Source: a virus
IMG/VR virus record: IMGVR_UViG_3300045973_000169
Location: 139,000 to 202,999 of that record
Reading direction: 5' to 3' (one strand)
DNA length: 64,000 bases
The notes below the pieces were generated by a model. That model saw nothing but the letters and a program-made list of their open reading frames with translations, was not told where the DNA came from and did not search any database. This document shows positions 9,831 to 19,825 of this stretch, piece after piece; the stretch's first letter is position 1; each line of letters begins with the position of its first letter. The position numbers and the translations under genes are program-made.

Positions 9831-11789
9831 TTAATTAAATATAAGTGTATGTTCGTATACCATCGGAGAAATATATGGAAGGTCAACTGATTTCATTGTA
9901 ATAGACAAATAACAATCTCCAGAGAAATGAACAGCTTTACCATTAAGTATATTCCTTAATGCTATACAGTCTTTCCCTTTTATATCTTTATAATAGATAT
10001 AGCAAATGTTATTATTTTTATTCCATTTCGTATTTGTTATTAAGTCATTATCAATTATATCAGCGAAAGAATATTCTTTTATTGTATATTCTATTACATA
10101 GTTAATATTGTTTCTGTAATTTTCAAATGAAATATATTCATCACTTGTTCCAGATGCAGAAATACTTGTAATATTAATTATTGTTTTATCATAAAGATTA
10201 TATATTTTTACTGGTTTAGTTAAGTCGATAGGGAATCTAGTCTTTACTTTAGCAATATTCCCAGTAGAGATTGAGACCGGAGTTATATACTCTAGTGAAT
10301 TTCTATTCTGTATACCACTATTTAATATTGGGATTTCCACTCTGTCTGAATTACTTTGGACATAAATGCTATTTTCAATAAACATACTTTGAGTTATGAA
10401 ATCATTATGAGGATATTGCTGTTCGCCTTTTAGTGAATAATTTAACTGAAGACTAACATTATTTATATTGTCTAATTTTATAGTATCGAAAGCTATTGAT
10501 CCAGATGATGCATATTCATTTAATACAGAAGTTAAATTATAGATTCTGTAGTCAAAGTTATATGACATTAACCCATTTTGATTAGCGACGTATGGTTCAT
10601 CTTGTACTGCTGAGATTTTAAGTGTATCTATTTTAGAATGAATAGGCACAATGAAACTCATATCATCAGTAAACCATTGAGAGCATAAATCGTAGTTATT
10701 GTACTTAATATCCTTGAAGCTAATGTTTTCTATTGCTAATGGAAATTTACTAACATCATCAAACTTAATATAAGAAACTTGTTCTAATAATGAGAAGTCT
10801 GTATTAGAAGTTATTGTTGGGTTATCTATTTGGATTGTTTTTATATTTATCTTCCATGTATCATATTGCTTTAAACCATTATTATCATGAAGAATTATTG
10901 AAAGCCCAGTATTGCTATTATCTTCTATTTTAATTGGAGTTAGTTCAGAAGGAGTTATCTTATAAACATCAGACCATGCCAAACTATCTGTACTACCCTT
11001 TATATTTATATCTTTAATTGTTCTGTCTGCATTATAATCTATACTATCAATAGAGACATAGATATGCTCTCCTACATAGCCGAAGATAGTTCCTTGTACA
11101 TCTGGCATTAGTGAATAAGAAACACCAGCCTTAGCGGTTAATATGGGACCACAGACACCTATCTTAGAGAATTGAGTACGAGCTATTATATAATCAAGAT
11201 TAGACTGAGTGCTATTGTTTAAAGTCAGGTGAATTGATCTGTCATTATCGGATACAATAGATGACCTAGGGTTTATATTCCTAGTCTTAACTATAGGTAA
11301 AGTCAATGCATCTGTTACTCCTAGTATTTCATTCGTGTCTTTGCTATAAACTACTGATTGAGATATAGGAATATTAATATAATTTGGGTTTAAATAATTA
11401 GTATATTGGACTAATATATTTTCTTTTAACCCTGTCTTTTCCTTTATTAATGCGAATGTTGCTCTGTAGAGAGAGAATATGTATAAGTATTTATTTAAAG
11501 CAGATGCTTGTAAGTTATTAAAAATCACATAATTTGATAGTACTATAATATAGAGTGCATAAAAATCAAGATATGAAAGCAAATAGATTGCACTTATTTG
11601 CGATGAAGATATAATATCATATCTAAAAGAATATAAATTCAGTAAAGAATCAAATGTTGTGGTATTCGATTTTAAATCTGAAAGTATGTCATTTTTAATA
11701 TATGGGAAGTTGATATTGATATTACTTAGAATTGTACTTAGTGCTTGTTTCTTAGATTGACTAAGTAATGATTGTATATTGATTGACAT
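9831..11789 (-). CDS. Baseplate/appendage protein, first of three related proteins
   Basis: A 652-residue protein. The first 150 residues are helical and hydrophobic (SAIYLLSYLDFYALYIIVL), more like a packed helical bundle than a membrane anchor because no flanking charges mark a topology. The DALTLPIVKTR segment near residue 165 is shared with the 615-residue protein. The central part contains a discoidin-like stretch (KDINIKGSTDSLAWSDVYKI). The gene lies 8 bases after the 187-residue gene's stop and 9 bases before the 615-residue gene. It is a probable member of a three-protein paralogous set. Confidence 0.7.
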   Translation of the reverse strand: MSINIQSLLSQSKKQALSTILSNININFPYIKNDILSDLKSNTTTFDSLLNLYSFRYDIISSSQISAIYLLSYLDFYALYIIVLSNYVIFNNLQASALNKYLYIFSLYRATFALIKEKTGLKENILVQYTNYLNPNYINIPISQSVVYSKDTNEILGVTDALTLPIVKTRNINPRSSIVSDNDRSIHLTLNNSTQSNLDYIIARTQFSKIGVCGPILTAKAGVSYSLMPDVQGTIFGYVGEHIYVSIDSIDYNADRTIKDINIKGSTDSLAWSDVYKITPSELTPIKIEDNSNTGLSIILHDNNGLKQYDTWKINIKTIQIDNPTITSNTDFSLLEQVSYIKFDDVSKFPLAIENISFKDIKYNNYDLCSQWFTDDMSFIVPIHSKIDTLKISAVQDEPYVANQNGLMSYNFDYRIYNLTSVLNEYASSGSIAFDTIKLDNINNVSLQLNYSLKGEQQYPHNDFITQSMFIENSIYVQSNSDRVEIPILNSGIQNRNSLEYITPVSISTGNIAKVKTRFPIDLTKPVKIYNLYDKTIINITSISASGTSDEYISFENYRNNINYVIEYTIKEYSFADIIDNDLITNTKWNKNNNICYIYYKDIKGKDCIALRNILNGKAVHFSGDCYLSITMKSVDLPYISPMVYEHTLIFN

Positions 11790-11797
11790 TTATTCTC

Positions 11798-12361
11798 CTA
11801 GGTTCCACCATAAGGGCCTGACCCAAAGCCACCAGCTCCGAAACCGAAGGTTGAGTTATTTTCATTTATATCTGTAATAGACATACTACTATTAAAATCA
11901 CTTCTATAGTAAATAGCATTTATAACTAATCTTGTATTATCAAATATATGCTTTAGTAGTGTAGGATCTTCTATATTTGTAAAGTCTAAGTTTAGGTCTA
12001 CATGATCATCTAATGTTCTTTCATTCAAACCACTAGCCCAAGTATTTCCGAATGGGCTATTATCAGATCCTACTATTAACCCTATAATCTTATCACTTAT
12101 ATTATGTATCTTTATTTTAGATCTCGATATTGGTCTCTCAAACTTTATTGGGTTTAAAGATGATTCTCCAAAGTTATCTCTTGATATAATAAATTCTTCA
12201 GTGTCAAGGGTTAGTGTTGGAGTCGAGTCTAATAGTTTATTATATACATCGCTTGATTCACATGATAGATAGACTTCAACCCCTTTTAATGGAGAGGTCG
12301 TAAGATTATAAACTTTAGCAATCACATTTTGGTTTTTAAATTCAGATAGATTAACTAACAT
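11798..12361 (-). CDS. Small beta-rich virion protein with Gly-rich tail
   Basis: A 187-residue protein, beta-rich, ending in a glycine-rich tail (GFGAGGFGSGPYGG). Its first residues, LVNLSEFKNQNVIAKVYNLT, followed by a long stretch of paired strands, resemble a beta-sandwich connector. Gly-rich tails occur in phage fibre and baseplate proteins as flexible linkers or binding tips. It begins one base before the stop region of the 259-residue baseplate gene and is followed closely by the three related large proteins, so it may connect them to the baseplate. No family was recognised. Confidence 0.7.
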   Translation of the reverse strand: MLVNLSEFKNQNVIAKVYNLTTSPLKGVEVYLSCESSDVYNKLLDSTPTLTLDTEEFIISRDNFGESSLNPIKFERPISRSKIKIHNISDKIIGLIVGSDNSPFGNTWASGLNERTLDDHVDLNLDFTNIEDPTLLKHIFDNTRLVINAIYYRSDFNSSMSITDINENNSTFGFGAGGFGSGPYGGT

Positions 12362-12362
12362 C

Positions 12363-13142
12363 TTAGCCCCAAACTTTATCGTTTAAAACATATTCTAATT
12401 GCTCTATGAACTCATCTGTGAAACCATATTTACAATAATTATTTAATGGGATTAGGTTAATATCAGTAGACTCTAAACAGAATGAATCATCATAGTATTT
12501 ATAATTAATAAAGCCACCAGTAAAATCATTCTGTAAGAATTCAATATAACCTAACTTATAGTCAACAAAAAAATCTCCAGTGATCTTAAGTCCATCAAGA
12601 GCTTCTTTTTCATTCTTTAAAGTGATAAGCTCTTTAGCTTTTACTGAACCAAATAATAGATTCTTATTATCTAATCTAAATTTATTAGAAGCTATATACT
12701 CATCTACAGTTTTAATGTTAGTATTTCTTATCAAGAACTTACATGGTAATTCAATGGCTGACTCATCATAAAGTTTATAAGTGAATGTATTTGAATTCTC
12801 TATTGCTGTTAATATCTTAGATAGTTTGCAGTCTTTAGCCCCAATGAAAACCCTAATAGACTCCTGACTGTTATTAAGAGTAAAATATTCCCAATCAATT
12901 TTACATGTATAGTTTGTATCTCTCCCAAAATTACTTAGTGAAGATATCTTAACTAAATTATTTGTTTCTAATGCAAGTTGCAAAGGGATAGAATGAACCT
13001 GAGTATAATAATCAGTCCTATATTTCCATCTCCCAAACTGTCTTATACGGTTATAGAAAGACTCGTTCGTTTCCGAATCAAGTCTTTCTAATCCCAAGTA
13101 TAAAGCAATCTCATCTAAATTATTCCAGATATTGAATGCCAT
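12363..13142 (-). CDS. Putative baseplate wedge/connector protein
   Basis: A 259-residue protein. The N-terminal 60 residues have the short helical pattern often seen in baseplate wedge and tail-connector proteins (NLDEIALYLGLERLDSE then FYNRIRQFGRWKYRT), in which a domain start like EIAxLLGLxRLxxE is followed by a YxxRI motif. The rest is mixed alpha/beta, without a catalytic motif. It lies between the YadA-like fibre gene and the Gly-rich 187-residue gene, so it may attach a fibre to the baseplate. The match is only to a general pattern. Confidence 0.68.
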   Translation of the reverse strand: MAFNIWNNLDEIALYLGLERLDSETNESFYNRIRQFGRWKYRTDYYTQVHSIPLQLALETNNLVKISSLSNFGRDTNYTCKIDWEYFTLNNSQESIRVFIGAKDCKLSKILTAIENSNTFTYKLYDESAIELPCKFLIRNTNIKTVDEYIASNKFRLDNKNLLFGSVKAKELITLKNEKEALDGLKITGDFFVDYKLGYIEFLQNDFTGGFINYKYYDDSFCLESTDINLIPLNNYCKYGFTDEFIEQLEYVLNDKVWG

Positions 13143-13152
13143 TTAATATCCC

Positions 13153-16113
13153 TTATATCAAACTATATGTTGCAGTTACTGTATGTGTAGTACTTATATT
13201 AACTAAAGTTATTTCGTGTTTATTCGGATAAATTACAGGATCAACAGGTAATGTTTGAACAACTCCATCTAAAGTAATTGATTCTATTTTATATCCACTA
13301 TTAGGCTTTACTCTTATAATCGGACTACTACCCCAAAGTGGTGCAGATACTGGAACTTGTGAAATTACCCCTCCAGATGTTTGTGTTTTAGTTATTGGAA
13401 GCGGAATTCCACTAAATATAATTGCAATAATTATATTAGTTTGAATGTTTAATATATCAAAAGTAAATGGATTATAGGATGGAGTATACGTTAGCCCTGG
13501 TGCTGATAATGTCGAGATATAGTATCCAGTATCTGGAGTTACTGTGATAGTCTTATTTTCGCCTGGCGTAATACCACCAAAACCACCTGGTGTTGTCGCA
13601 GTACCTTTATGTTGTCCAATTATATTAACAGTAATACCTACCCAGCCTTCTGATAATAAAGCCCTTTTCCATTGATTCTGAGCAGTACAAATATATAAAT
13701 ATGAATCTGAAATTCTTATTGAACCAGCTTTCCCATCAGATGTAGGTGATAAAGGAATGTTATTTATTGAACTTCCAGAAATTTGGAATCCATTAACTGC
13801 ATCAAGTACCATATTACATGAATTACTTACCCCATCGTCAACAGAAGTTGACATAACCGATGGTCTCATATTTATATAAGCACTTCCATCTAAACCGGTA
13901 CCTAAAGCATTTGTCCCAATATCTATACTATTATCATAAGTATACATGTACGTTTGAGCTTGAGACCCATCACCAGGGAGAGTATCTGAGAAAAATCCAA
14001 GGGACCCAATCTCATTCACCATTCTATTTCTAATAAATGTATCAGATGATAAAACTTCACCAGAAGGTTTATTATTTAATTGTGTTTGAATAGATGAAGT
14101 TACTCCATCCAAAGCCGTTAACTCATTAGATGTAATTGTTGCCCCTGCTATCTTAAGCGACATAGATGGAGCTGCTAGTTCAAGATTATTGTCTTGGAAC
14201 TTTACTGATGCTTCAGTTGTTATATTAGTCAAACTTGTTTCTTTTAAAGTAATAGATTCTTTTGTAGTTTCTATCTTCTTTACAGGTATTTTAGTTAATT
14301 GTTTTTCATACACACAAGATTCAGGTATGTTTTGTCCGATCAATGTTTCATCGACAAATTGTAACGATATAAGTGTATCACTACCAATAGTTCTAACAAT
14401 AAAACTCATTTTACCTGTATTGCCATATCCTGCAGGCCATGTAACTAATATAGTGTCACCAAGAGTAAATACTTGGGTAAAGTTCGTGCCTGTACCTATT
14501 GCATTAAAGAATATATCTATAGTCCCTAATACAATTGTTCCAGTTGGTTCAAATACCTCTAATGGCTGAATAGTCAATGTATCAATAGCAACTGGGTTTA
14601 ATTTATTAAGTTTTTCTCCACCAGAAGTTAGTGAATTTAATTGGTCTGTTGTGACTAAGGTATTCCCAACTTTTAATGCTGTTATAGCAGAAGAACCTAG
14701 AGTTACAGTATTAGACCCAGCTCCTTTTGCTTGATACCCTATCACTATCTCATTAGTGGACTGATCCATCTGTGCTCTTGTAGATGTTCCAATAAAGATA
14801 CTGTTATTTGATTGCACTAATGGACCTTCACCATAGGTCTCATCATCTGCACTACCATAATAGTTCCCAGAATCCTCTCCAATGGCTATTGTGTAAGTTC
14901 CATCATTATTACTTAAAGCATTGTTACCGAGAGCAATAGAGTACATACTATGCCCAGCCAAACCAGCACGATAACCAATATATGTATTGCCATACCCCGT
15001 AACTTTATCCCTAGCGACTTCAGTCCCAATGGCAATATTATTACCATAGTTCCCACCCATAGTATATGCAAGTAAGGCACTTGTCCCGATTGCAATATTT
15101 CCTACTGGTTGAGTAGCAGTCTTTAATGAATCAGTCCCAATAGCAATATTATTATTTGTATAATAAACAGCAGACATAATAGCATTATACCCTAATGCTA
15201 TATTTCCTAGAGAGTTACTTTTAAGAGCAGTAAGGGCACTTGTCCCGATTGCTATACATTTTGAATATCCAGAGTTTAATACGCCACCAGATAAAATCCC
15301 TGATAAGGTAGCATCACCGATTGCAATATTATCATTCTTAGCAACACTTGAGTATTTAAATGCATTATTTCCAATAGCTATATTTCTAGCACCTACAGTT
15401 AAGGCATTCCCTGCATAATTTCCAATAGCTACATTATTAGTTCCAGTTGTACGAGAAGCTAAAGCTGACTTGCCAAAGATGATATTATCGATCCCTGCTC
15501 CAGTCCCTTGTCCAATAGTAATCCCACCAAGGTTGATATCCTTAATAAGACTAAGGACTCCAGTCCCTGAAAGTGACATTAGACTAATAGCATTACTTAC
15601 TACGTTTAGGAAGTTGCCTGAATAAGTTGCCCCTTCTCCAACAATAGAAAATAGATCAGCTCCAGTTAAAGATCCAGTTGCTAGTTTAAGTATCGAGCCA
15701 CTTGTTATATTATCGCCTCTTACGCTTAATACATTCCCAGATGTAACTCCAGCCCCAACAAATAATCCAGAAGTGAATCTTAACATATCCCCATAGACAG
15801 TCCCTGTAAATACAGGAGACTCTAATCCAGCAGTACCCCCTGATCCAACAGGATTACCCATGTAGTTAAGTACTCCATTATTATCACTTAGTCCATCAAG
15901 CATACCTTTATTAGTATGAGTATGATGGATAGATGCATTGGCAATATGAGCTAGTAGATCTGTCCTTAATCCTTCAGGGTCTACTGCTGCCATAATCCCA
16001 TTAAATATATTAGCTAATGAAATTTTATATGTTTTATTGCTATGCCAAATAGGAAGATAATCTTGATTTATATAAGAAGATATCTCAGTAAGTCCATTAA
16101 TTGTTTTATTCAT
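13153..16113 (-). CDS. Tail fibre with YadA-head-like repeats and InlB-type C-terminal repeats
   Basis: A 986-residue fibre. Residues of about 1 to 100 form the attachment region, with a phage-fibre HIANASIHHTHTN metal-site-like histidine patch. Residues of about 215 to 480 contain some 14 to 15 copies of an NIAIGxxAL motif (NVAIGNYAG, NIAIGNNAF, NIAIGTSAL), the hallmark of the trimeric left-handed beta-roll of YadA-type heads. The middle part repeats LTALDGVTSSIQTQLNN-like fibre-linker sequence. The last 160 residues hold two beta repeats (ITVTPDTGYYI and IRVKPNSGYKIESITLDG) that fit the divergent InlB B-repeat pattern. It is probably a trimeric receptor-binding fibre attached to the baseplate. 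There is a 12-base gap to the 561-residue gene upstream. Confidence 0.85.
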   Translation of the reverse strand: MNKTINGLTEISSYINQDYLPIWHSNKTYKISLANIFNGIMAAVDPEGLRTDLLAHIANASIHHTHTNKGMLDGLSDNNGVLNYMGNPVGSGGTAGLESPVFTGTVYGDMLRFTSGLFVGAGVTSGNVLSVRGDNITSGSILKLATGSLTGADLFSIVGEGATYSGNFLNVVSNAISLMSLSGTGVLSLIKDINLGGITIGQGTGAGIDNIIFGKSALASRTTGTNNVAIGNYAGNALTVGARNIAIGNNAFKYSSVAKNDNIAIGDATLSGILSGGVLNSGYSKCIAIGTSALTALKSNSLGNIALGYNAIMSAVYYTNNNIAIGTDSLKTATQPVGNIAIGTSALLAYTMGGNYGNNIAIGTEVARDKVTGYGNTYIGYRAGLAGHSMYSIALGNNALSNNDGTYTIAIGEDSGNYYGSADDETYGEGPLVQSNNSIFIGTSTRAQMDQSTNEIVIGYQAKGAGSNTVTLGSSAITALKVGNTLVTTDQLNSLTSGGEKLNKLNPVAIDTLTIQPLEVFEPTGTIVLGTIDIFFNAIGTGTNFTQVFTLGDTILVTWPAGYGNTGKMSFIVRTIGSDTLISLQFVDETLIGQNIPESCVYEKQLTKIPVKKIETTKESITLKETSLTNITTEASVKFQDNNLELAAPSMSLKIAGATITSNELTALDGVTSSIQTQLNNKPSGEVLSSDTFIRNRMVNEIGSLGFFSDTLPGDGSQAQTYMYTYDNSIDIGTNALGTGLDGSAYINMRPSVMSTSVDDGVSNSCNMVLDAVNGFQISGSSINNIPLSPTSDGKAGSIRISDSYLYICTAQNQWKRALLSEGWVGITVNIIGQHKGTATTPGGFGGITPGENKTITVTPDTGYYISTLSAPGLTYTPSYNPFTFDILNIQTNIIIAIIFSGIPLPITKTQTSGGVISQVPVSAPLWGSSPIIRVKPNSGYKIESITLDGVVQTLPVDPVIYPNKHEITLVNISTTHTVTATYSLI
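14680..15480 (-). repeat. YadA-head-like NIAIG repeats within fibre gene
   Basis: About 14 to 15 degenerate coding repeats of 14 to 25 residues, each with an (N)xAIGxxA core, interrupted by short loops. They are protein-level repeats: the DNA copies have diverged. In YadA-type adhesins each such repeat forms one turn of a trimeric beta-roll, so this stretch is likely to be a rigid rod of the fibre. Confidence 0.8.
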
Positions 16114-16125
16114 TGTATTCTCCCG

Positions 16126-17811
16126 TTATATAATAACAAATGAATTGTTATCTTCATCAACCAGTTGTTCACCAATTTCATCTGCTAAGAAATCAAAATT
16201 ATCACTTCTTATATTTGTTATTGTATCTGATGTTATTATTGTATTTGTAAATTCATCATAGTTAAACGTATCAAAGATGTTTATTATCTCATATCCATTA
16301 AGTAAGATGTTTGCTTTTGTAGATAATTTAGTTAGAGTAAAGTCATTTATCCCAATATCTCCAGTAAGCGTTTGTAAGTAATTAGTATTTCTACTTGTGA
16401 TATATGATGTAGAGAAACTTGAAGCATTCTCTGGTTGTCCAAATACTGGGATAGTAGTAAGATCTTTTATATATAGGTGTTCAAGAGTAGGATTACAAAC
16501 ATAAATTGGGCAATTACAATAATCTAATCCATAAGTTTTAAACTCGATTATTGCTTCGTCTGTATCTATGAATATATCTCTATAAGGAATAACTATTCTA
16601 TTAGTTTCAATATTAGATCTATATAAGTCAAGAAGTAAATCTGATTGGTATTCTTCACCATTAATAAAGATAGACATTGACTCTATATCATTTGTCTTAC
16701 TTGATGGGAATATGTAAAATGAATATTCTTTTGCGATACAATCATCATTATATTCTATATTTACTGACTGATAAAATGTCTTCAATGAATCTAGTTTATT
16801 ACTATATTTAATAGGTATAATCAATGGGAAGCAATATAATCTAGCTATAGATGTTGTTATATATAATAGTTTATTTGATCTATCTATAAAGTATGAATTA
16901 ATATCTTCTTCTCCACCAATAGAAAGAGGGACTATTTTAAATTGCTCGTTATGGATTGGGAACTCTGTCTTATTATCTTTAACTATATTAAATATAAGAT
17001 TCTTATTTGGCATATCTACTGTCATAAAAGTAGGGAAGATCTCAAACATTTCTCTTTCTATAATGTCATTATCCCATTTCTCATACTCACCATTTATATA
17101 AGGGAAAACAAATATAGAAACTGAAGACATTGAACCTATCATTCTTATTGTTTCTATAGATGTGAACTGTCCTTTAGATTTGTAGTCAATATATGAATTA
17201 ATACTTATGTCTTCTTTTATTCTTTCACCAGTTAAACCGAATCCTTCAATTGTAATTGTAACTGTATTTGAGATCATGCTTATTGAATTAAGCCCAGAAT
17301 AAGGACGAATGGTTATACTGCTTTTATTAACTGTTTTGTCTATAGTAGTTCTTATATTTGGATATAGAACAAATGATTCTTTTTCGCCTATTGTAACCAG
17401 TTTTTCAAAGAAACAATCACATGGGAAAGAATGTCTTACAAAGTCTGTATTGTTTGGGATCTCTTTTAAGATATACTCTGATTGAGTAAACTCAGAGAAT
17501 CCAATTAATGAATTATTGCATATAGTATCTGTTTGATCTTTAGTTAAAATTACGTTTGGGATATTATCTAATCTAAACCCATTGAATCTATCTATAGTAA
17601 GAAAATCAATTTCTCTTATATTGAATCTCGGCTTATAAACTAAGTCTTCCAAGATATCCTGGGAAGTATCTATAGCAGCTCCAAGAAATCTTAATGCAGA
17701 ACTTGAATCATTATTATACTTAAGTGTATTGATAAAAATATCAAGATACATATTATAAGTAAAGCTATCAATTGTTTTTACTGTAGTTGCTTTGTGTGGA
17801 TAAATTAACAT
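16126..17811 (-). CDS. Putative baseplate wedge protein
   Basis: A 561-residue protein directly after the gpJ-like baseplate gene, sharing a TAATG overlap with it. In P2- and T4-like phages the gene after gpJ/gp6 encodes another wedge protein (gpI or gp53-like), so position supports a baseplate role. The N-terminal 130 residues are helical (TYNMYLDIFINTLKYNND, SQDILEDLVYKPRF) and include a short Cys pair (PCDCFF). The rest is beta-rich, with another Cys pair (YCNCPIYVC) near residue 435. No named family was recognised, and it is longer than P2 gpI. Confidence 0.72.
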   Translation of the reverse strand: MLIYPHKATTVKTIDSFTYNMYLDIFINTLKYNNDSSSALRFLGAAIDTSQDILEDLVYKPRFNIREIDFLTIDRFNGFRLDNIPNVILTKDQTDTICNNSLIGFSEFTQSEYILKEIPNNTDFVRHSFPCDCFFEKLVTIGEKESFVLYPNIRTTIDKTVNKSSITIRPYSGLNSISMISNTVTITIEGFGLTGERIKEDISINSYIDYKSKGQFTSIETIRMIGSMSSVSIFVFPYINGEYEKWDNDIIEREMFEIFPTFMTVDMPNKNLIFNIVKDNKTEFPIHNEQFKIVPLSIGGEEDINSYFIDRSNKLLYITTSIARLYCFPLIIPIKYSNKLDSLKTFYQSVNIEYNDDCIAKEYSFYIFPSSKTNDIESMSIFINGEEYQSDLLLDLYRSNIETNRIVIPYRDIFIDTDEAIIEFKTYGLDYCNCPIYVCNPTLEHLYIKDLTTIPVFGQPENASSFSTSYITSRNTNYLQTLTGDIGINDFTLTKLSTKANILLNGYEIINIFDTFNYDEFTNTIITSDTITNIRSDNFDFLADEIGEQLVDEDNNSFVII

Positions 17812-19004
17812 TACTTAATCCTTATAGTTATAGGATTCGCAATTGGTTCAATTACAAGCTTCTCTTGAGCAGCTAATATGATTGTTTGATTTTCTCCATT
17901 AGAGACAGGGATAGATATTGGGTACCTAAATGATTCAGTCCCAAGGTATTTATTAACTAAGTTAAAGCTAATTGAAAGAACATCATTATTTATACCTTCA
18001 ATCATTCTAATTATATCTAATATATAGAAAGTATTATCAAGAAAATTATTTACATAACTTGATATTCTACTTTGGACTAATGCTATAAATGCAGTATTAG
18101 ATGTATATAGTTCTGGGTTCTTCATTGTCATAGTAAGATCTAATTGTAACCCTACATAATTAGGCTTAAGAACTTTATATTCTGCCCAAGGCGGTACAAT
18201 TGTACTTATAATATCATGGACTTCATTGATTAAAGTATCTGGAGTTATTGGATTAATTGACTGGACATATATAGCAAAAGTTCCTCCGCCATTATATGAT
18301 GGTACAATATCTACATATGAAACTCCAGGTACACCAGATGCTACATTAAAGATCCCTGCAGTATTTGTAGTTGCAAATGATCTCTGTCCATTGAACAAAC
18401 GATACCTATAGTTCTGATCAGTCTCATCTGGACGACCAGTTGATAGCATTGTAGGGTTAGTTATTAATAATGCTCCAGTGGTTGATTGAGCATAGTTTGT
18501 AAAGTAATGTCTATTAATAGTATTGATTGGAAGGACATCTGTCTTTCCTTGTATTAATTCTGCTGATATAAAACATTCTGAATCGTTTTTGCTTAGAGTG
18601 ATTTGTACAGTAGTAGCTAATCTTACAAGAGTCCCATCTGATAATGTTCCTTCAACCATAGTCCCTTGTGGAATAAGAATACTATTCCCGTTATTAATAT
18701 CACCAAATTTTCCTGATGATACATAAAATTTTAATGATTTCATTGTACTAGTAACTTCTGTAGGGAGAGCAAGTCTTTTCTCAATTCCAAAGAAAGATCC
18801 TATCGTAGCTAACTTATCACCAGTTGAATTTAATAGACTGTTATCGGTGCTATCTTTTTCTAATAGTAATTCAACCTGTAATTGTTCATAGGCTATAGAT
18901 TGTAAGATTTGATATGATTTAGTACCAGGGATTACATTAGATAATCCAGTACGTTGCTCTATTGCTTTTATTAATCTATCTAATCTATTTTGGTAATCTG
19001 CCAT
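17811..19004 (-). CDS. Baseplate J-like protein (gpJ/gp6/gp47 family)
   Basis: A 397-residue protein with the family pattern: an N-terminal helical segment (NRLDRLIKAIEQRTGL, then YQILQSIAYEQLQVE), the TGDKLATIGSFFGI motif, then IPQGTMVEGTLSDGT, and the diagnostic RPDETDQNYRYRLF followed by GIFNVASGVPGVSYVDIV and a YNGGGTFAIYVQS strand. These match baseplate J-like proteins, which build the inner wedge ring of contractile baseplates. It lies immediately before the wedge candidate and after the gp25-like gene, the same order (W/25, J/6, I) as in P2 and T4. Length is close to the family's usual 300 to 400 residues. Confidence 0.9.
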   Translation of the reverse strand: MADYQNRLDRLIKAIEQRTGLSNVIPGTKSYQILQSIAYEQLQVELLLEKDSTDNSLLNSTGDKLATIGSFFGIEKRLALPTEVTSTMKSLKFYVSSGKFGDINNGNSILIPQGTMVEGTLSDGTLVRLATTVQITLSKNDSECFISAELIQGKTDVLPINTINRHYFTNYAQSTTGALLITNPTMLSTGRPDETDQNYRYRLFNGQRSFATTNTAGIFNVASGVPGVSYVDIVPSYNGGGTFAIYVQSINPITPDTLINEVHDIISTIVPPWAEYKVLKPNYVGLQLDLTMTMKNPELYTSNTAFIALVQSRISSYVNNFLDNTFYILDIIRMIEGINNDVLSISFNLVNKYLGTESFRYPISIPVSNGENQTIILAAQEKLVIEPIANPITIRIK

Positions 19005-19006
19005 TT

Positions 19007-19405
19007 CTATCCCCTATAAATTCTTTGATTCTCTATATCAACGACTAGTTTAAATGTATCAGCGCCATCTAGTCGATTTGAGAACTTAATTATTAGATTG
19101 ATATGTCTATCATTTGTTTCACTTATGAGTATTTTATAATCATTCGGAGATAATAAGCCATTAGTCTGTAATGCATTATTGATTGCAGACATAATGTTAT
19201 CTTTTGTATAGGAAGTTTTGGTTTGGAAAATGAAAGAGTCTAACCCTGCAGCAATATTATCAAGAATAAAGTCCTCATTTCTAGCGACTAATCTTCTTTC
19301 AACTGTATGCATAGTTGACTTTTGAGTACTGTCTTCTATGATTATATCATCCAGAAGAATTATATCATCTGAATTATCTACTTTAAAATCAATTATCCCT
19401 AGCAT
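19007..19405 (-). CDS. gp25/gpW-like baseplate wedge protein
   Basis: A 132-residue protein just upstream of the gpJ-like gene, the place of gp25/gpW in contractile-tailed phages. The sequence fits this small alpha/beta lysozyme-like wedge fold: N-terminal strands, a helix (TVERRLVARNEDFILDNIAAG), another helix (NIMSAINNALQTNG), then strands ending in KLVVDIENQRIYRG. The match is by length, position and secondary structure. The short EPR core motif usual in gp25 is not evident. A small fold with this helix arrangement could alternatively be a DUF2634-type protein, which has the same function in Gram-positive phages. Confidence 0.68.
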   Translation of the reverse strand: MLGIIDFKVDNSDDIILLDDIIIEDSTQKSTMHTVERRLVARNEDFILDNIAAGLDSFIFQTKTSYTKDNIMSAINNALQTNGLLSPNDYKILISETNDRHINLIIKFSNRLDGADTFKLVVDIENQRIYRG

Positions 19406-19420
19406 GTTTGTTATTAACCT

Positions 19421-19822
19421 CTATCCTAAGCTTGATATTAATCCTACTATCTTTTGAATATATTTAACGTTTGGTGGCTCTTTAAAGACTAAAGTTGGGA
19501 GCGGTGTATAATTAGTACTAGGGAGACAAGTCATTAGTTTATCATTGAATATCCAGAATCCACCTATTCTTAAATCAGATGGTGGTCGACCAAGACTGAT
19601 CTTCCCATCAAGAGAAGTCCCATACTCATCTACTGTAAGCCCATTGGCTTTATTCATTACAACTATACCATTAAGTGAAAGGAATATCTCAGCATCTCCA
19701 CCTTCAATATTAAACTTTCTATGACCTAACTCAGCTTTCATCTTATGTTCTGGAGCTTTGTCTTTGCTCTCATGGCTTGCCATACCAAAGCTAGACATTT
19801 CATTATTTGTAGCTATTGCCAT
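19421..19822 (-). CDS. Putative tail spike tip / beta-helix-like baseplate protein
   Basis: A 133-residue protein directly after an OB-fold-like gene. Residues of about 25 to 85 are short repeating strands (GHRKFNIEGGDAEIFLSLNG, GIVVMNKANGLTVDEYG), a pattern seen in the beta-helix part of spike proteins. In P2 gpV one polypeptide carries both OB and beta-helix parts. Here the two parts may be split over this gene and the 162-residue gene, with only 3 bases between them. A hub adapter is another possibility. No PAAR-type metal motif is seen. Confidence 0.6.
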   Translation of the reverse strand: MAIATNNEMSSFGMASHESKDKAPEHKMKAELGHRKFNIEGGDAEIFLSLNGIVVMNKANGLTVDEYGTSLDGKISLGRPPSDLRIGGFWIFNDKLMTCLPSTNYTPLPTLVFKEPPNVKYIQKIVGLISSLG

Positions 19823-19825
19823 ATC

